A stretch of DNA of 43,442 nt, taken from contig JAEXCU010000003.1 in the NCBI GenBank assembly GCA_023402015.1, positions 1-43,442 of the forward strand, given 5' to 3'. A program made the translations under genes and the position numbers. The DNA comes from Pseudomonadota bacterium (GTDB lineage Bacteria > Pseudomonadota > Alphaproteobacteria > Rs-D84). Under the pieces are notes generated by a model. That model searched no databases and had not been told where the DNA came from. It was given only the letters and a program-made list of their open reading frames with translations. The number at the start of each line of letters is the position of its first letter. Position 1 is the first letter of the stretch. Shown here piece after piece: positions 22,947-30,845 of the stretch.

Positions 22947-25900
22947 ATGTCAACAAACAAACTGTTTGCGGATTTTATAAAAATTTGCAGCATTTTACCC
23001 GTGTTTGCGGTCGGCGCAGGTGCGGCACTGGCGGCGGATGGGACAATCGTCAATACGGATACATTGGTTCTGGAAAATCAAAATATTTCCGGACAAAGTG
23101 CGCAAATGGGCGCTGCGTTGCATAATTCCGGCACGGTTAATATACAGGGGGGAAGTTTTACTGAAAATAAAACCACGGCCCAGGGATATGGCGGTGCGAT
23201 ATTTAACAATCGCGGATTGTTAACAATTGACGGTACCGTGTTTGACGGAAATGTCGCCACATGGGATGGTGGTGCAATTTCCAGTGCATCTTCGTATATC
23301 AAGGGTAAAGGTTTTGACGAAACCCGTGCATACTGGACAGAACAAAACGGATTTGACGCGGCGAATAAAATTATCGTTAATGACGCGGAATTTAAAAACA
23401 ATGTTGCAAGTGAATATTCTGGCGGTGCCATGGGAATATATTCAGATGCCATTATAAACAATACGACATTTTCCAATAATAATGCAGGCGGCCATAATCC
23501 TTCGCAATCAACGGATGGTGGCGGTGCAATATATGCCGGTGGATGGGCGCGAATTGACATAAACGATTCTAATTTTGATGGAAATTCATCTAATCGTGGT
23601 GGGGCAATCGGGACAACCGCCGCCGGTATGTCAGATGATGTGCATTTAAAAATAAACAATACGAACTTTACAAATAACAGTGCCACAATTGGCGGTGGTG
23701 CAATTTTCAATAACTTTGCCGACGCAACCATAACGGACAGTTTGTTCAGAAATAACACAACCCAGGGTTATGGTGGTGCAATCGCAAATTACAATACCAT
23801 AAAAATTTCTGATTCTAAATTCATTGCAAATACATCCGATTACGTTGGTGGTGCAATATGGGCAGATAAGAATACCGACACAGAAATTAAAAATGCTTGG
23901 TTCATTGGAAATACTGCGCAATATGGTGGTGCGGTTTACACGTCCAACATAATGAAATCCATGAAAATCAGCGATACTGTGTTTAAAAACAACACTGCGC
24001 TGGGGGTTGGTGCGCTGGGGATATTTGCCAAGGGCGAATTGAACAATGTGCAATTCATTAATAATGTCGCCACCGAAGAAGAGGGTGGGGCGTTGTTCCT
24101 GGGGGCGTTATCCCAAACGAAATTAAGTGATTCTGTTTTTACTGGAAATCAGGCGGCATTGTTCGGTGGTGCAATTGCAATGCGCGCAACCAGTGTTGCA
24201 AATAACAGTGCGGCCAAATTGGATGTCTTGAATTCCACATTTACTGGAAATTCCGCGGGTACCCAGGGCGGTGCGATTTATTCCGCGTTTTACAACAGTG
24301 AAATGTCCGTGGACAATGTATATGTTTCAAACAGTGTGTTTGAAAAAAATATTGCCAACGAAGGCGGCGCAATTTATAACGAAGGCATCGCGGACCGTGG
24401 TGGTAATTTGGCCAGCATTAAATTAGATACTGTGTCATTTACGGGCAACAAAGCAAAAACCGCGGGTGGGGCATTATACAATGCATCGGGTGCAACGGCA
24501 AATTTGGCCGGAACAAATAATTTCCATAATAACACAGCCAATGGCGTTGCCAACGATATTTACAATGCGGGCCGTTTGAACATTGTTGGTGGTACAACAA
24601 CGATTGAAGGTGGTATTGACGGAAATGGTACATTAATCGTGGCTGAGGGTGCGCAGTTAAACATTGGCACGGCACTGGTATCACAGGATACGATTAACCT
24701 GGATGGTGTGGTTATGGCATCCGTGCTGAATGATCAAAATTATGGACGCATATATGCCAATGAAATGAACATCGGTTCCAACAGCAAACTGAAATTAAAT
24801 GTTGGTGGTGCGGGTGTTTATAAAATCTTTAATACCGCGGCTGATATTACAATTGATGCCGGCGCGGCATATACGGTTGAAAATCATGGTGCAGACGGCG
24901 TTATTATTTCAACAAAATCTGTTGAAAAAATTGCCCAGGATACAGGCCTGACAAATATGGCGGCGTCCACCATCGCAGGTTTGGCAAATAACACAGATGC
25001 GATGTATAATCTGGCATCGTTGAATGCCCAGGCAGCGCTGGCGGCCGGCGATGTGGATTATATTGAATCTGAATCTGCCAAGGCGCATCCGATTGACAAA
25101 CCGGTTGTGCATTCAATTTCATCATCTGTCCAGAATCAGGTATTGCAATTGGCATCTGCACGTATGTCAGGCGGCGCAATAATGGGACGCAGTGGTGGCG
25201 ATTTTGTAAATGCAGATTTCGGCATGTGGGCGCATGGTTTGTTTAATAAAACAAAATTTGGCGACCAGTTCCATGGATACACCCGTGGGGTTGCGGCCGG
25301 TTTTGATGCCCAGATAAATCGCAAATATACGGTTGGTTTGGGATATGCGTATAACACGGGCGATGTTCATGCAACCGCACGTGATACTGATATCAGCAGC
25401 AATACCATATTTGTATATGGACAATACAAACCGACGAATTGGTATGTCAACGCGGCATTAAATTACACCATGTCCAAATATGACGAAGCAATGGAAATAT
25501 TTGGCGTGTCTGTCAATCATGAACACGATGTTGATACATTCGGTGGCCAGGTTATGACCGGTTATGATTTTGCAACCGGTTTAACACCTATGGCGGGCCT
25601 GCGTTATCTGCACATTTCCCAGGATGATTATAACAATGGTCTGGGACGTGTTCGTGGTGGCGATTCGGATTTCCTGACCGGGATTGCAGGTATTAAATAT
25701 GAATTTGCAATTGAAAATGATTGGCCGGTGAAATTCGCACCCCAATTGCGTGCGGCGGCAACATATGATTTTGCATCTGATGATACCCAGGCAACAGTCG
25801 TAATGCCGGGCGCCCCCGCATACATTGTAAATGGCGACCGGTTGTCGCGTATGGGTGGTGAATTCGGAATTGGTTTAAGTGCCAATTACCACGGTTTGGA

Positions 25901-25982
25901 TATTATGTTGGATTACAGTTTAACACTGCACCAAGATTATACGTCCCAGACCGGAATGGTAAAATTGCGCTATAACTTCTGA
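22947..25982 (+). CDS. autotransporter adhesin with Pmp-like GGAI/FxxN repeats
   Basis: The protein has 1011 aa. A signal peptide ends after ALAA (about residue 29). The passenger (about 35-560) holds about 14 repeats of the form GGA[ILMV] followed by FxxN, as in GGAIFNN, FSNNNAGG and FTGNSAGTQGGAIYS. This is the signature of chlamydial polymorphic membrane proteins and related right-handed beta-helix adhesins. A spacer with NIGTALVSQDTINLDG leads to the C-terminal autotransporter beta-barrel (about 750-1011), which ends in the outer-membrane consensus LRYNF. It is expected to be displayed on the cell surface as an adhesin. RBS AAAAGGAG lies 11 nt before ATG 22947. It is controlled by leader B and closed by a strong terminator. 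Confidence 0.92.
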   Translation: MSTNKLFADFIKICSILPVFAVGAGAALAADGTIVNTDTLVLENQNISGQSAQMGAALHNSGTVNIQGGSFTENKTTAQGYGGAIFNNRGLLTIDGTVFDGNVATWDGGAISSASSYIKGKGFDETRAYWTEQNGFDAANKIIVNDAEFKNNVASEYSGGAMGIYSDAIINNTTFSNNNAGGHNPSQSTDGGGAIYAGGWARIDINDSNFDGNSSNRGGAIGTTAAGMSDDVHLKINNTNFTNNSATIGGGAIFNNFADATITDSLFRNNTTQGYGGAIANYNTIKISDSKFIANTSDYVGGAIWADKNTDTEIKNAWFIGNTAQYGGAVYTSNIMKSMKISDTVFKNNTALGVGALGIFAKGELNNVQFINNVATEEEGGALFLGALSQTKLSDSVFTGNQAALFGGAIAMRATSVANNSAAKLDVLNSTFTGNSAGTQGGAIYSAFYNSEMSVDNVYVSNSVFEKNIANEGGAIYNEGIADRGGNLASIKLDTVSFTGNKAKTAGGALYNASGATANLAGTNNFHNNTANGVANDIYNAGRLNIVGGTTTIEGGIDGNGTLIVAEGAQLNIGTALVSQDTINLDGVVMASVLNDQNYGRIYANEMNIGSNSKLKLNVGGAGVYKIFNTAADITIDAGAAYTVENHGADGVIISTKSVEKIAQDTGLTNMAASTIAGLANNTDAMYNLASLNAQAALAAGDVDYIESESAKAHPIDKPVVHSISSSVQNQVLQLASARMSGGAIMGRSGGDFVNADFGMWAHGLFNKTKFGDQFHGYTRGVAAGFDAQINRKYTVGLGYAYNTGDVHATARDTDISSNTIFVYGQYKPTNWYVNAALNYTMSKYDEAMEIFGVSVNHEHDVDTFGGQVMTGYDFATGLTPMAGLRYLHISQDDYNNGLGRVRGGDSDFLTGIAGIKYEFAIENDWPVKFAPQLRAAATYDFASDDTQATVVMPGAPAYIVNGDRLSRMGGEFGIGLSANYHGLDIMLDYSLTLHQDYTSQTGMVKLRYNF

Positions 25983-25989
25983 TAAATAA

Positions 25990-26015
25990 AATCCCCGCCG
26001 CAGGCGGGGATTTTT
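25990..26015 (+). terminator. terminator of the Pmp-like autotransporter gene
   Basis: ATCCCCGCC-gca-GGCGGGGAT followed by TTTT. Confidence 0.88.
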
Positions 26016-26021
26016 AATTAC

Positions 26022-26050
26022 TTGTTTTTACATTAACGATTAATTATAAT
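26022..26050 (+). promoter_or_regulatory. promoter of type I leader C
   Basis: TTGTTT (26022-26027), 17 bp, TATAAT (26045-26050). GAATCCAAAGGG starts 7 nt downstream. Confidence 0.65.
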
Positions 26051-26055
26051 TGTAA

Positions 26056-26292
26056 ATGAATCCAAAGGGATATTGGGTTCGGGACTTGAAAATCCCGTAA
26101 TTGAACGGTGCGGTTTGCTGCACTGAATCCGACATAAAAACGTCGGTGCGATTGCACCGTTGTTTTATATAACCCGACCAAAAACGGTCGGGGGTCTGTG
26201 ATTATACAACAGGGGCAACCCGAAAATCACAGGGTCATTTTCAATTATGATTTTTCAAATCCCCGACCGCCTGTTCCCAATGGCGGTTTTTC
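26056..26292 (+). ncRNA. type I structured leader RNA C (putative attenuator of the 26320 gene)
   Basis: This copy is very similar to leader A at both ends: GAATCCAAAGGGATATTGGG, TTCGGGACTTGAAAATCC, and ATGATTTTTCAAATCCCCGA. The middle has diverged with helices kept. It has CCCGACC-aaaaac-GGTCGGG as the alternative hairpin, CTGTGATT...AATCACAG around TATACAACAGG...CCCGAAA, GGGTCAT...ATGAT, then TCCCCGACC and ACCGCC...GGCGGT with TTTTT (26266-26291). The stem under TATACAACAGG differs completely from leader A (CTGTGATT versus CTGCGTT) while pairing is preserved. It ends 28 nt before the ATG. Confidence 0.75.
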
Positions 26293-26319
26293 GTTTGCTG
26301 AAACCAAGGGGGAAATGGC

Positions 26320-26862
26320 ATGAAAAATTTATTATGTGGGTTATGTTTATGTATTTTTTGTGGTCAACCGGCGTTTGCATTAATAAGTGGCGGTGGTGGT
26401 GAATTGCAACCGTTGCCGTCGGTGTTCTGTGGCGTGTATCCGTGTCTGCGATACAACGTAAACGGCGATTGTACAGCATGCGATTGCAGTGGGGTTTCAT
26501 GCGGGACAAATCAAAAATTAACAGCCACATGTGGATGCGAACAGTGCGCCGGATGCACAAATTGCACCAGTGATTTAAAATGGACCGCCGATGATTCTGG
26601 GTATGTTAAACGCACCGCGCGAATATGCAATTGTGAAACGTGCCGTGCCAGCATTGAATACAGTTGCGCCGATGGATATTATGGTGTGCCTTTGGGTTCT
26701 GATGGGTGCGGCAATTGTGTTGCTGCAACAGGGAATTCGCATGCAACATCACGTGCAGGTAATAATTCCGCGATAACAGATTGTTATATACCGATCGGTA
26801 CATCAATGACAGATAATTCAGGTGATTTTACATATACGCAAAACTGCAAATACACCAATTAA
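26320..26862 (+). CDS. secreted Cys-rich protein with DCYIPIGT C-terminus
   Basis: The protein has 180 aa. The signal peptide is MKNLLCGLCLCIFCGQPAFA. The mature protein has about 20 Cys (CTACDCSGVSCG, CGCEQCAGCTNC, CNCETC), an unusually high density reminiscent of knotted or metal-binding extracellular domains. A CADGYYG motif like those in the 4691 product is followed by the C-terminal signature TDCYIPIGTSMTDNSGDFTY and TQNCKYTN. An AAGGGGGAAAT ribosome-binding site precedes the ATG. It is expressed behind leader C and ends at a bidirectional terminator. Function unknown. Confidence 0.75.
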   Translation: MKNLLCGLCLCIFCGQPAFALISGGGGELQPLPSVFCGVYPCLRYNVNGDCTACDCSGVSCGTNQKLTATCGCEQCAGCTNCTSDLKWTADDSGYVKRTARICNCETCRASIEYSCADGYYGVPLGSDGCGNCVAATGNSHATSRAGNNSAITDCYIPIGTSMTDNSGDFTYTQNCKYTN

Positions 26863-26863
26863 A

Positions 26864-26890
26864 AAATCCCCAAATTGGGGATTTTTATTT
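26864..26890. terminator. bidirectional terminator
   Basis: AAAATCCCC-aaatt-GGGGATTTTT lies between the convergent 26320 and 26885 genes. Confidence 0.85.
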
Positions 26891-27586
26891 TTCATAATAT
26901 TTCGCACGTTGTGTTGCGGAAACAGATTCCATTCTGTCAAATTTTTCTTCGGCGGCGGCTTTGTCCGCGGGTGCGCCATTCATGGGCAGTGTATAATCCG
27001 CACCGTTTAAAACAATCAAACGACTGGGCATTAAATCAGATCCCGTGCATTCAATATAATATTCGGCCATATCATAATATTTACCATAGCAACGTTTGTT
27101 AACAACGCCAACATATCCATTTTCCGCCAGTGCCGCACATGTCGGTTGCGCGCCGTATGTTATTTCACCGGTTTCCAAAACTTCGTCAACATTGTCCAAC
27201 ACCCCGTTGCACCATACGTTTACGTATTTACCATTAACAGATGCCATGGTGCCGTTCGCGGTTGTTTTACGCATGCCAAAGCAATCGCCATTTAAAATAT
27301 TTGTATCATAATCCGGATTCAGGTTTGTTCCACGTGCAATTTCTGCGCGGCCCATTGGCACCGGTTGGGATTGTGGTTGTTTAACCGCATCGGGACAAAT
27401 TAATTTTAATCCCCAACATTGACTGGTTGCATCCCACATGCCACTGTCATACCCGGTTCCCATACTGATATAGCAGTTCGTTGGGTCCAGACGACAAATT
27501 GTCGGCTGTTGCCACCATGGGGTTGCCCCAATCGCAGACCCGGCGGTAATAACAGACAGCAAAGAAATAAAAATTATGTTTTTCAT
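26885..27586 (-). CDS. exported Cys-containing hypothetical protein
   Basis: The protein has 233 aa and starts at ATG 27586 (AAGG 6 nt upstream); an upstream in-frame ATG at 27613 would add nine residues before the signal peptide. The signal peptide is MKNIIFISLLSVITAGSAIG, with cleavage after IGA. The mature part has about ten Cys, with TPWWQQPTICRLDPTNCYIS, WDATSQCWGLKLICPDA and a C-terminal charged tail. The TNCYISMGTGYDSG stretch vaguely resembles the DCYIPxGT signature of its neighbours but is N-terminal here. It has its own promoter at 27604-27632. Not recognised. Confidence 0.7.
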   Translation of the reverse strand: MKNIIFISLLSVITAGSAIGATPWWQQPTICRLDPTNCYISMGTGYDSGMWDATSQCWGLKLICPDAVKQPQSQPVPMGRAEIARGTNLNPDYDTNILNGDCFGMRKTTANGTMASVNGKYVNVWCNGVLDNVDEVLETGEITYGAQPTCAALAENGYVGVVNKRCYGKYYDMAEYYIECTGSDLMPSRLIVLNGADYTLPMNGAPADKAAAEEKFDRMESVSATQRAKYYEK

Positions 27587-27603
27587 TTTTAACCTTGTCA
27601 TAT

Positions 27604-27632
27604 ATTTTATCAAATTTTTACCCCATCTGCAA
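27604..27632 (-). promoter_or_regulatory. promoter of the 26885-27586 gene
   Basis: Minus-strand TTGCAG (27627-27632), 17 bp, TAAAAT (27604-27609). The leader is about 11 nt. Confidence 0.5.
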
Positions 27633-27655
27633 GCACATGCATAACATGTAAATTT

Positions 27656-30268
27656 TTATTCACATTTCAGTGTTATTGAATTCCATTTTTTCCCAGATGC
27701 GCATGTGCATTTTTTTTGCGTTGCGTCCCATGTGCCACCGGAATCTGCGCATCCTTGCTCGGCCATTTGGTCGTTTGCTTCGTCTTTGTATGTGCAATAT
27801 CCCCATTTGGTGTTGGCACCGGTTTCTTCATAGAATTTTTTATGCAACCGATGTCCTGTGATGTCATGGATGTCATCGGCACCTGTGGGCGTGCCGCCTG
27901 CACGCGTTGACATTTGTGATGAATTAATATCGTTGTCGCGCCATTGGGTATCAACCCATACGCCATCCAAACGTTCGCATTCCGCAGACAATGATTTTGC
28001 CATATCTACGCGAATTGAATCCATGACTACATTTACATCTTCCAAAATGGTGGTCGGTAAATCTTGGTTTGCCGCGGTCGGGCGAACACATGTCTGCATC
28101 GCATAGCGAACCATTTTTTGATACAAACTGCCGATATAATCATCCCCACAACTGACGGTGCCGTCGGTTTGCTCTCCGCCTTCTGGTGCACTGATGCCAC
28201 CCTTGCATGTGTATCCGTCGGGGCAGGGCAGGCATTTATTCCCGGCAACAGACACACCATTATATACCCATTCATTATTTGAATTCCGGGTTGCCATATA
28301 ATAATTAACCGAACAAGAAGTATATTGTTTATATGTCGGGCAAGAATATCCGTGGCCGGTGTCTGGGGTTTCCGGTGTTCCGGTTGAACCGCCCGGGTTT
28401 TTGTTGCCGCTGGAATATAATTCTTGGTTGCATTTGTAGATTCCGGCATACATTTGTTCGCCCGGCGCATAAACGCGGCATCCATATGGATATGAATGCA
28501 GACTGTCATTGCTGGGAACACTGCACATATCTTTGGCATAATCTTGCAACGTTGCGCGACATTCTTTGGCGATTTTTTGGTCTGTAATATTGTGCATTGC
28601 CTGGACCAATAATTCTAAACCATTGCCATTTCCATCACCATACAAATTACTGCATGCGTTTAATTTTTCTTTGCACATTTCTTCGGACAGTTCCAATCGC
28701 GAACCGATTAATAATTGTTCCTTGATATTGCTGAAATCTTTCAGTGATTTGCTTTGTTCATCATAACATGCATTTACCACGTCCAGACATTCTGATTTTA
28801 CTTCGCGTATTTTTTTCTGTTGTCCCTGATAGATTTCTGCCACCGCCTGGCGCATGAATTCATCCCACACTTCGTCAGACAAATCGCGGCATGTTTCCAA
28901 TCCACGTTTGGCATATTCGCGTTTACGGTTTAATTCAGATACAATCATACGGTTGTTGGGGTTGGTCAGAACATCACCCGACAAAGATATCTGGGTTTCC
29001 AATTGATAAAAATCTGCGGTGTAAATTGGTTCGCCTGTATCGCGGTTTAAATATTTCCCACTGATGTCCAGACAGTGCACATAGTCTTTGCCACATGCGG
29101 TGTCCGCAGTGATATCCGTACGTACCTGGGCAATGCAATCGTTAATAGATGTAGAATTATGTGCGTCATAGTTTTCCAAACGGGCGTCATTCATTTGGCG
29201 TTCGGTTTCGCGAATGGTACTGTTGGCGGCAATTAATTTTTTGTCCAGTGCATTGGTCAACGTGGTGCAGTCATTTTCAATATACATCCCATACGCAGAA
29301 ACAACCATGTTTAATGTGGACGTGGAAGAACAATTGCCGGAAATCAATTCAACACATTGTGCGTGTACGGCGTTATATAATGCCTCGCCGGTCAGGTTTG
29401 CGATATTTGCACCTGATGTTAAATCAGTTGTGGCCCAAATTGCATTTATATCGCCCGCAATGTCCAACGTTCCCATTGTGGATAAAGATTTTGATTTTGT
29501 ATTGGTTAAAACTTCGCTGATGCCCGCCAATGATTGGGCAGATGCGGATTTATCTTTGGCCAACGCGGCGGTTGATTCACCGGCGGTCGCGGACAGCATG
29601 GCTTTAACCTCGGCCCCGGTTTTGGGAATAACTTCTATATTTAAATCCTTGAAATCCTGAATTTGATTGGCGCTTTGTTTCAGGGCGCGTTCACGTGCCT
29701 GGATTTCTGTTAATTTAGACGAGCACACACAACGCCGATATGTTTCGTTTTGATTTGCGCAAAACTGATCCATGCATGTGAAATATGCATCGCGGCATGC
29801 GTTATATCCTGTGCCGAATGTGTTTGATGGGCCGGTGCTGACCACGGTGGCACGCGCCGCCGAACGTGCGCTGCGCGCGGGGGTGGCAATTGTTTTGCGG
29901 GAATTTGTCGCACTGCGCACGACAGATTTCCCGGCCGCACTGCGGGCGGTTGTGGTTGCAGTGCGCGTGTTTGTCGCACTGCGTGATGTGCCCGATTGTG
30001 TTATTGCGCTGCGCTGGGGCGTGGTGGTTGCGCGTGAAACGGTGTTGCCCGAACTGCGCGATGATACGCCCGTTGCGGTTGATTTTGCAGATACCACCGA
30101 TTGTTTTTGGCCCGATGATACGGCGCCACTGCGGACGCCAACCGCGGCATTGGCGGTTGTGGTAGATGCATTTTGCGTGCGGTTAACGGCCGCGCCATCA
30201 CGAACAGCAGCATCGGCCCAGCCGATACTGCAACAACACGCCGCAGCAAAAAGCAAAATCTTTTTCAT
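27656..30268 (-). CDS. giant Cys-rich exported protein (CxxxYxxCMDxFC family)
   Basis: The protein has 870 aa. A signal peptide (cleavage near ADA, residue 20) is followed by an Arg/Ser/Thr/Ala low-complexity stretch to about residue 150 (SATNTRTATTTARSAAG), likely an extended spacer. At about 157-190 lies the family motif CRDAYFTCMDQFCANQNETY and RRCVCSS. Two matching motifs occur in the 30846 and 33023 products. A long helical, Cys-containing region (about 190-620) is followed by Cys-rich C-terminal modules, including KCLPCPDGYTCKGG, ending CTCASGKKWNSITLKCE. The predicted transcript starts only about 5 nt before the ATG, and AAGG abuts the start codon. The family is not recognised. It is probably a periplasmic or surface structural protein with many disulfides. 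Confidence 0.82.
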   Translation of the reverse strand: MKKILLFAAACCCSIGWADAAVRDGAAVNRTQNASTTTANAAVGVRSGAVSSGQKQSVVSAKSTATGVSSRSSGNTVSRATTTPQRSAITQSGTSRSATNTRTATTTARSAAGKSVVRSATNSRKTIATPARSARSAARATVVSTGPSNTFGTGYNACRDAYFTCMDQFCANQNETYRRCVCSSKLTEIQARERALKQSANQIQDFKDLNIEVIPKTGAEVKAMLSATAGESTAALAKDKSASAQSLAGISEVLTNTKSKSLSTMGTLDIAGDINAIWATTDLTSGANIANLTGEALYNAVHAQCVELISGNCSSTSTLNMVVSAYGMYIENDCTTLTNALDKKLIAANSTIRETERQMNDARLENYDAHNSTSINDCIAQVRTDITADTACGKDYVHCLDISGKYLNRDTGEPIYTADFYQLETQISLSGDVLTNPNNRMIVSELNRKREYAKRGLETCRDLSDEVWDEFMRQAVAEIYQGQQKKIREVKSECLDVVNACYDEQSKSLKDFSNIKEQLLIGSRLELSEEMCKEKLNACSNLYGDGNGNGLELLVQAMHNITDQKIAKECRATLQDYAKDMCSVPSNDSLHSYPYGCRVYAPGEQMYAGIYKCNQELYSSGNKNPGGSTGTPETPDTGHGYSCPTYKQYTSCSVNYYMATRNSNNEWVYNGVSVAGNKCLPCPDGYTCKGGISAPEGGEQTDGTVSCGDDYIGSLYQKMVRYAMQTCVRPTAANQDLPTTILEDVNVVMDSIRVDMAKSLSAECERLDGVWVDTQWRDNDINSSQMSTRAGGTPTGADDIHDITGHRLHKKFYEETGANTKWGYCTYKDEANDQMAEQGCADSGGTWDATQKKCTCASGKKWNSITLKCE

Positions 30269-30280
30269 CCTTGTTATATA

Positions 30281-30310
30281 ATAATACCAAAAATACGATT
30301 TTCAGGGCAA
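30281..30310 (-). promoter_or_regulatory. likely promoter of the 27656-30268 gene
   Basis: Minus-strand TTGCCC (30305-30310), 18 bp, TATTAT (30281-30286). It leaves a leader of only about 5 nt. Confidence 0.4.
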
Positions 30311-30385
30311 GGGATATTTCTGGAAAAAGTCCAGATATACAAATATATTTTTAAATATTTCCAATAAAAAGACGTATATGAAAAA

Positions 30386-30437
30386 ATCCGCCATTTGCGT
30401 TGCGAAATCAATCACAATATTTGTTTTGCGCAAATGA
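30386..30437 (-). terminator. terminator of infA
   Basis: On the minus strand CCGTCATTTGCG pairs with CGCAAATGGCGG (one mismatch) across a long loop, followed by ATTTTTT. Confidence 0.65.
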
Positions 30438-30449
30438 CGGAAATATTAA

Positions 30450-30704
30450 TTAATTATTTGCAGGTTGATCGGTTGGCGCGGGGCGATTACGTTCAACGAA
30501 CGTGATGCGTCCTTTGTCCAAATCGTACGGCGTCATTTCAACGCGAACCTTTTCACCAATGTTAACCCAAATGCGTGCTTTGCGCATTTTTCCACATACA
30601 GTTGCCAATACTTCGTGGCCGTTTTCCAATTTTACGCGGAACATAGTGTTCGGCAGTTTATCTTCAACAGTTCCTGTGAATACAATCACATCATCTTTTG
30701 CCAT
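30450..30704 (-). CDS. infA: translation initiation factor IF-1
   Basis: The protein has 84 aa. IF-1 binds the ribosomal A site during initiation. The whole chain is an S1-type OB fold with the family hallmarks GTVEDKLPNTMFRVKLENGH, GKMRKARIWVNIGEKVRVE and MTPYDLDKGRITFVER. The C-terminus is extended by about 12 residues (NRPAPTDQPANN) beyond the 72-residue E. coli form, as in many alphaproteobacteria. RBS AGAGGA lies 7 nt before the ATG. The promoter is TTGCAA/TATGAT at 30745-30773. It stands alone between two Cys-rich giant genes. Confidence 0.98.
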   Translation of the reverse strand: MAKDDVIVFTGTVEDKLPNTMFRVKLENGHEVLATVCGKMRKARIWVNIGEKVRVEMTPYDLDKGRITFVERNRPAPTDQPANN

Positions 30705-30744
30705 ATATTTATCCTCTGAATTTTCTTAGAAAATTATGGCCTTT

Positions 30745-30773
30745 ATCATATTCTTTTACATAAAAGATTGCAA
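30745..30773 (-). promoter_or_regulatory. promoter of infA
   Basis: Minus-strand TTGCAA (30768-30773), 17 bp, TATGAT (30745-30750). The leader of about 35 nt contains the palindrome AATTTTCTAAGAAAATT. Confidence 0.6.
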
Positions 30774-30788
30774 GATTTTTTTATCTTC

Positions 30789-30817
30789 TTGCGCGCGGGG
30801 GTTGGTTTTGATAAAAT
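30789..30817 (+). promoter_or_regulatory. promoter of the 30846-35482 gene pair
   Basis: TTGCGC (30789-30794), 17 bp, TAAAAT (30812-30817), divergent from the infA promoter. The leader is about 22 nt with AGGGTGGG as RBS. Confidence 0.45.
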
Positions 30818-30845
30818 TAACATAATAAATGTAGGGTGGGAATAC

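Noticed and set aside
17960..26292. T-box riboswitch identity for type I leaders
   Set aside because: There is no T-box consensus antiterminator motif, no specifier loop pattern, and the downstream genes are not aminoacyl-tRNA or amino-acid genes.
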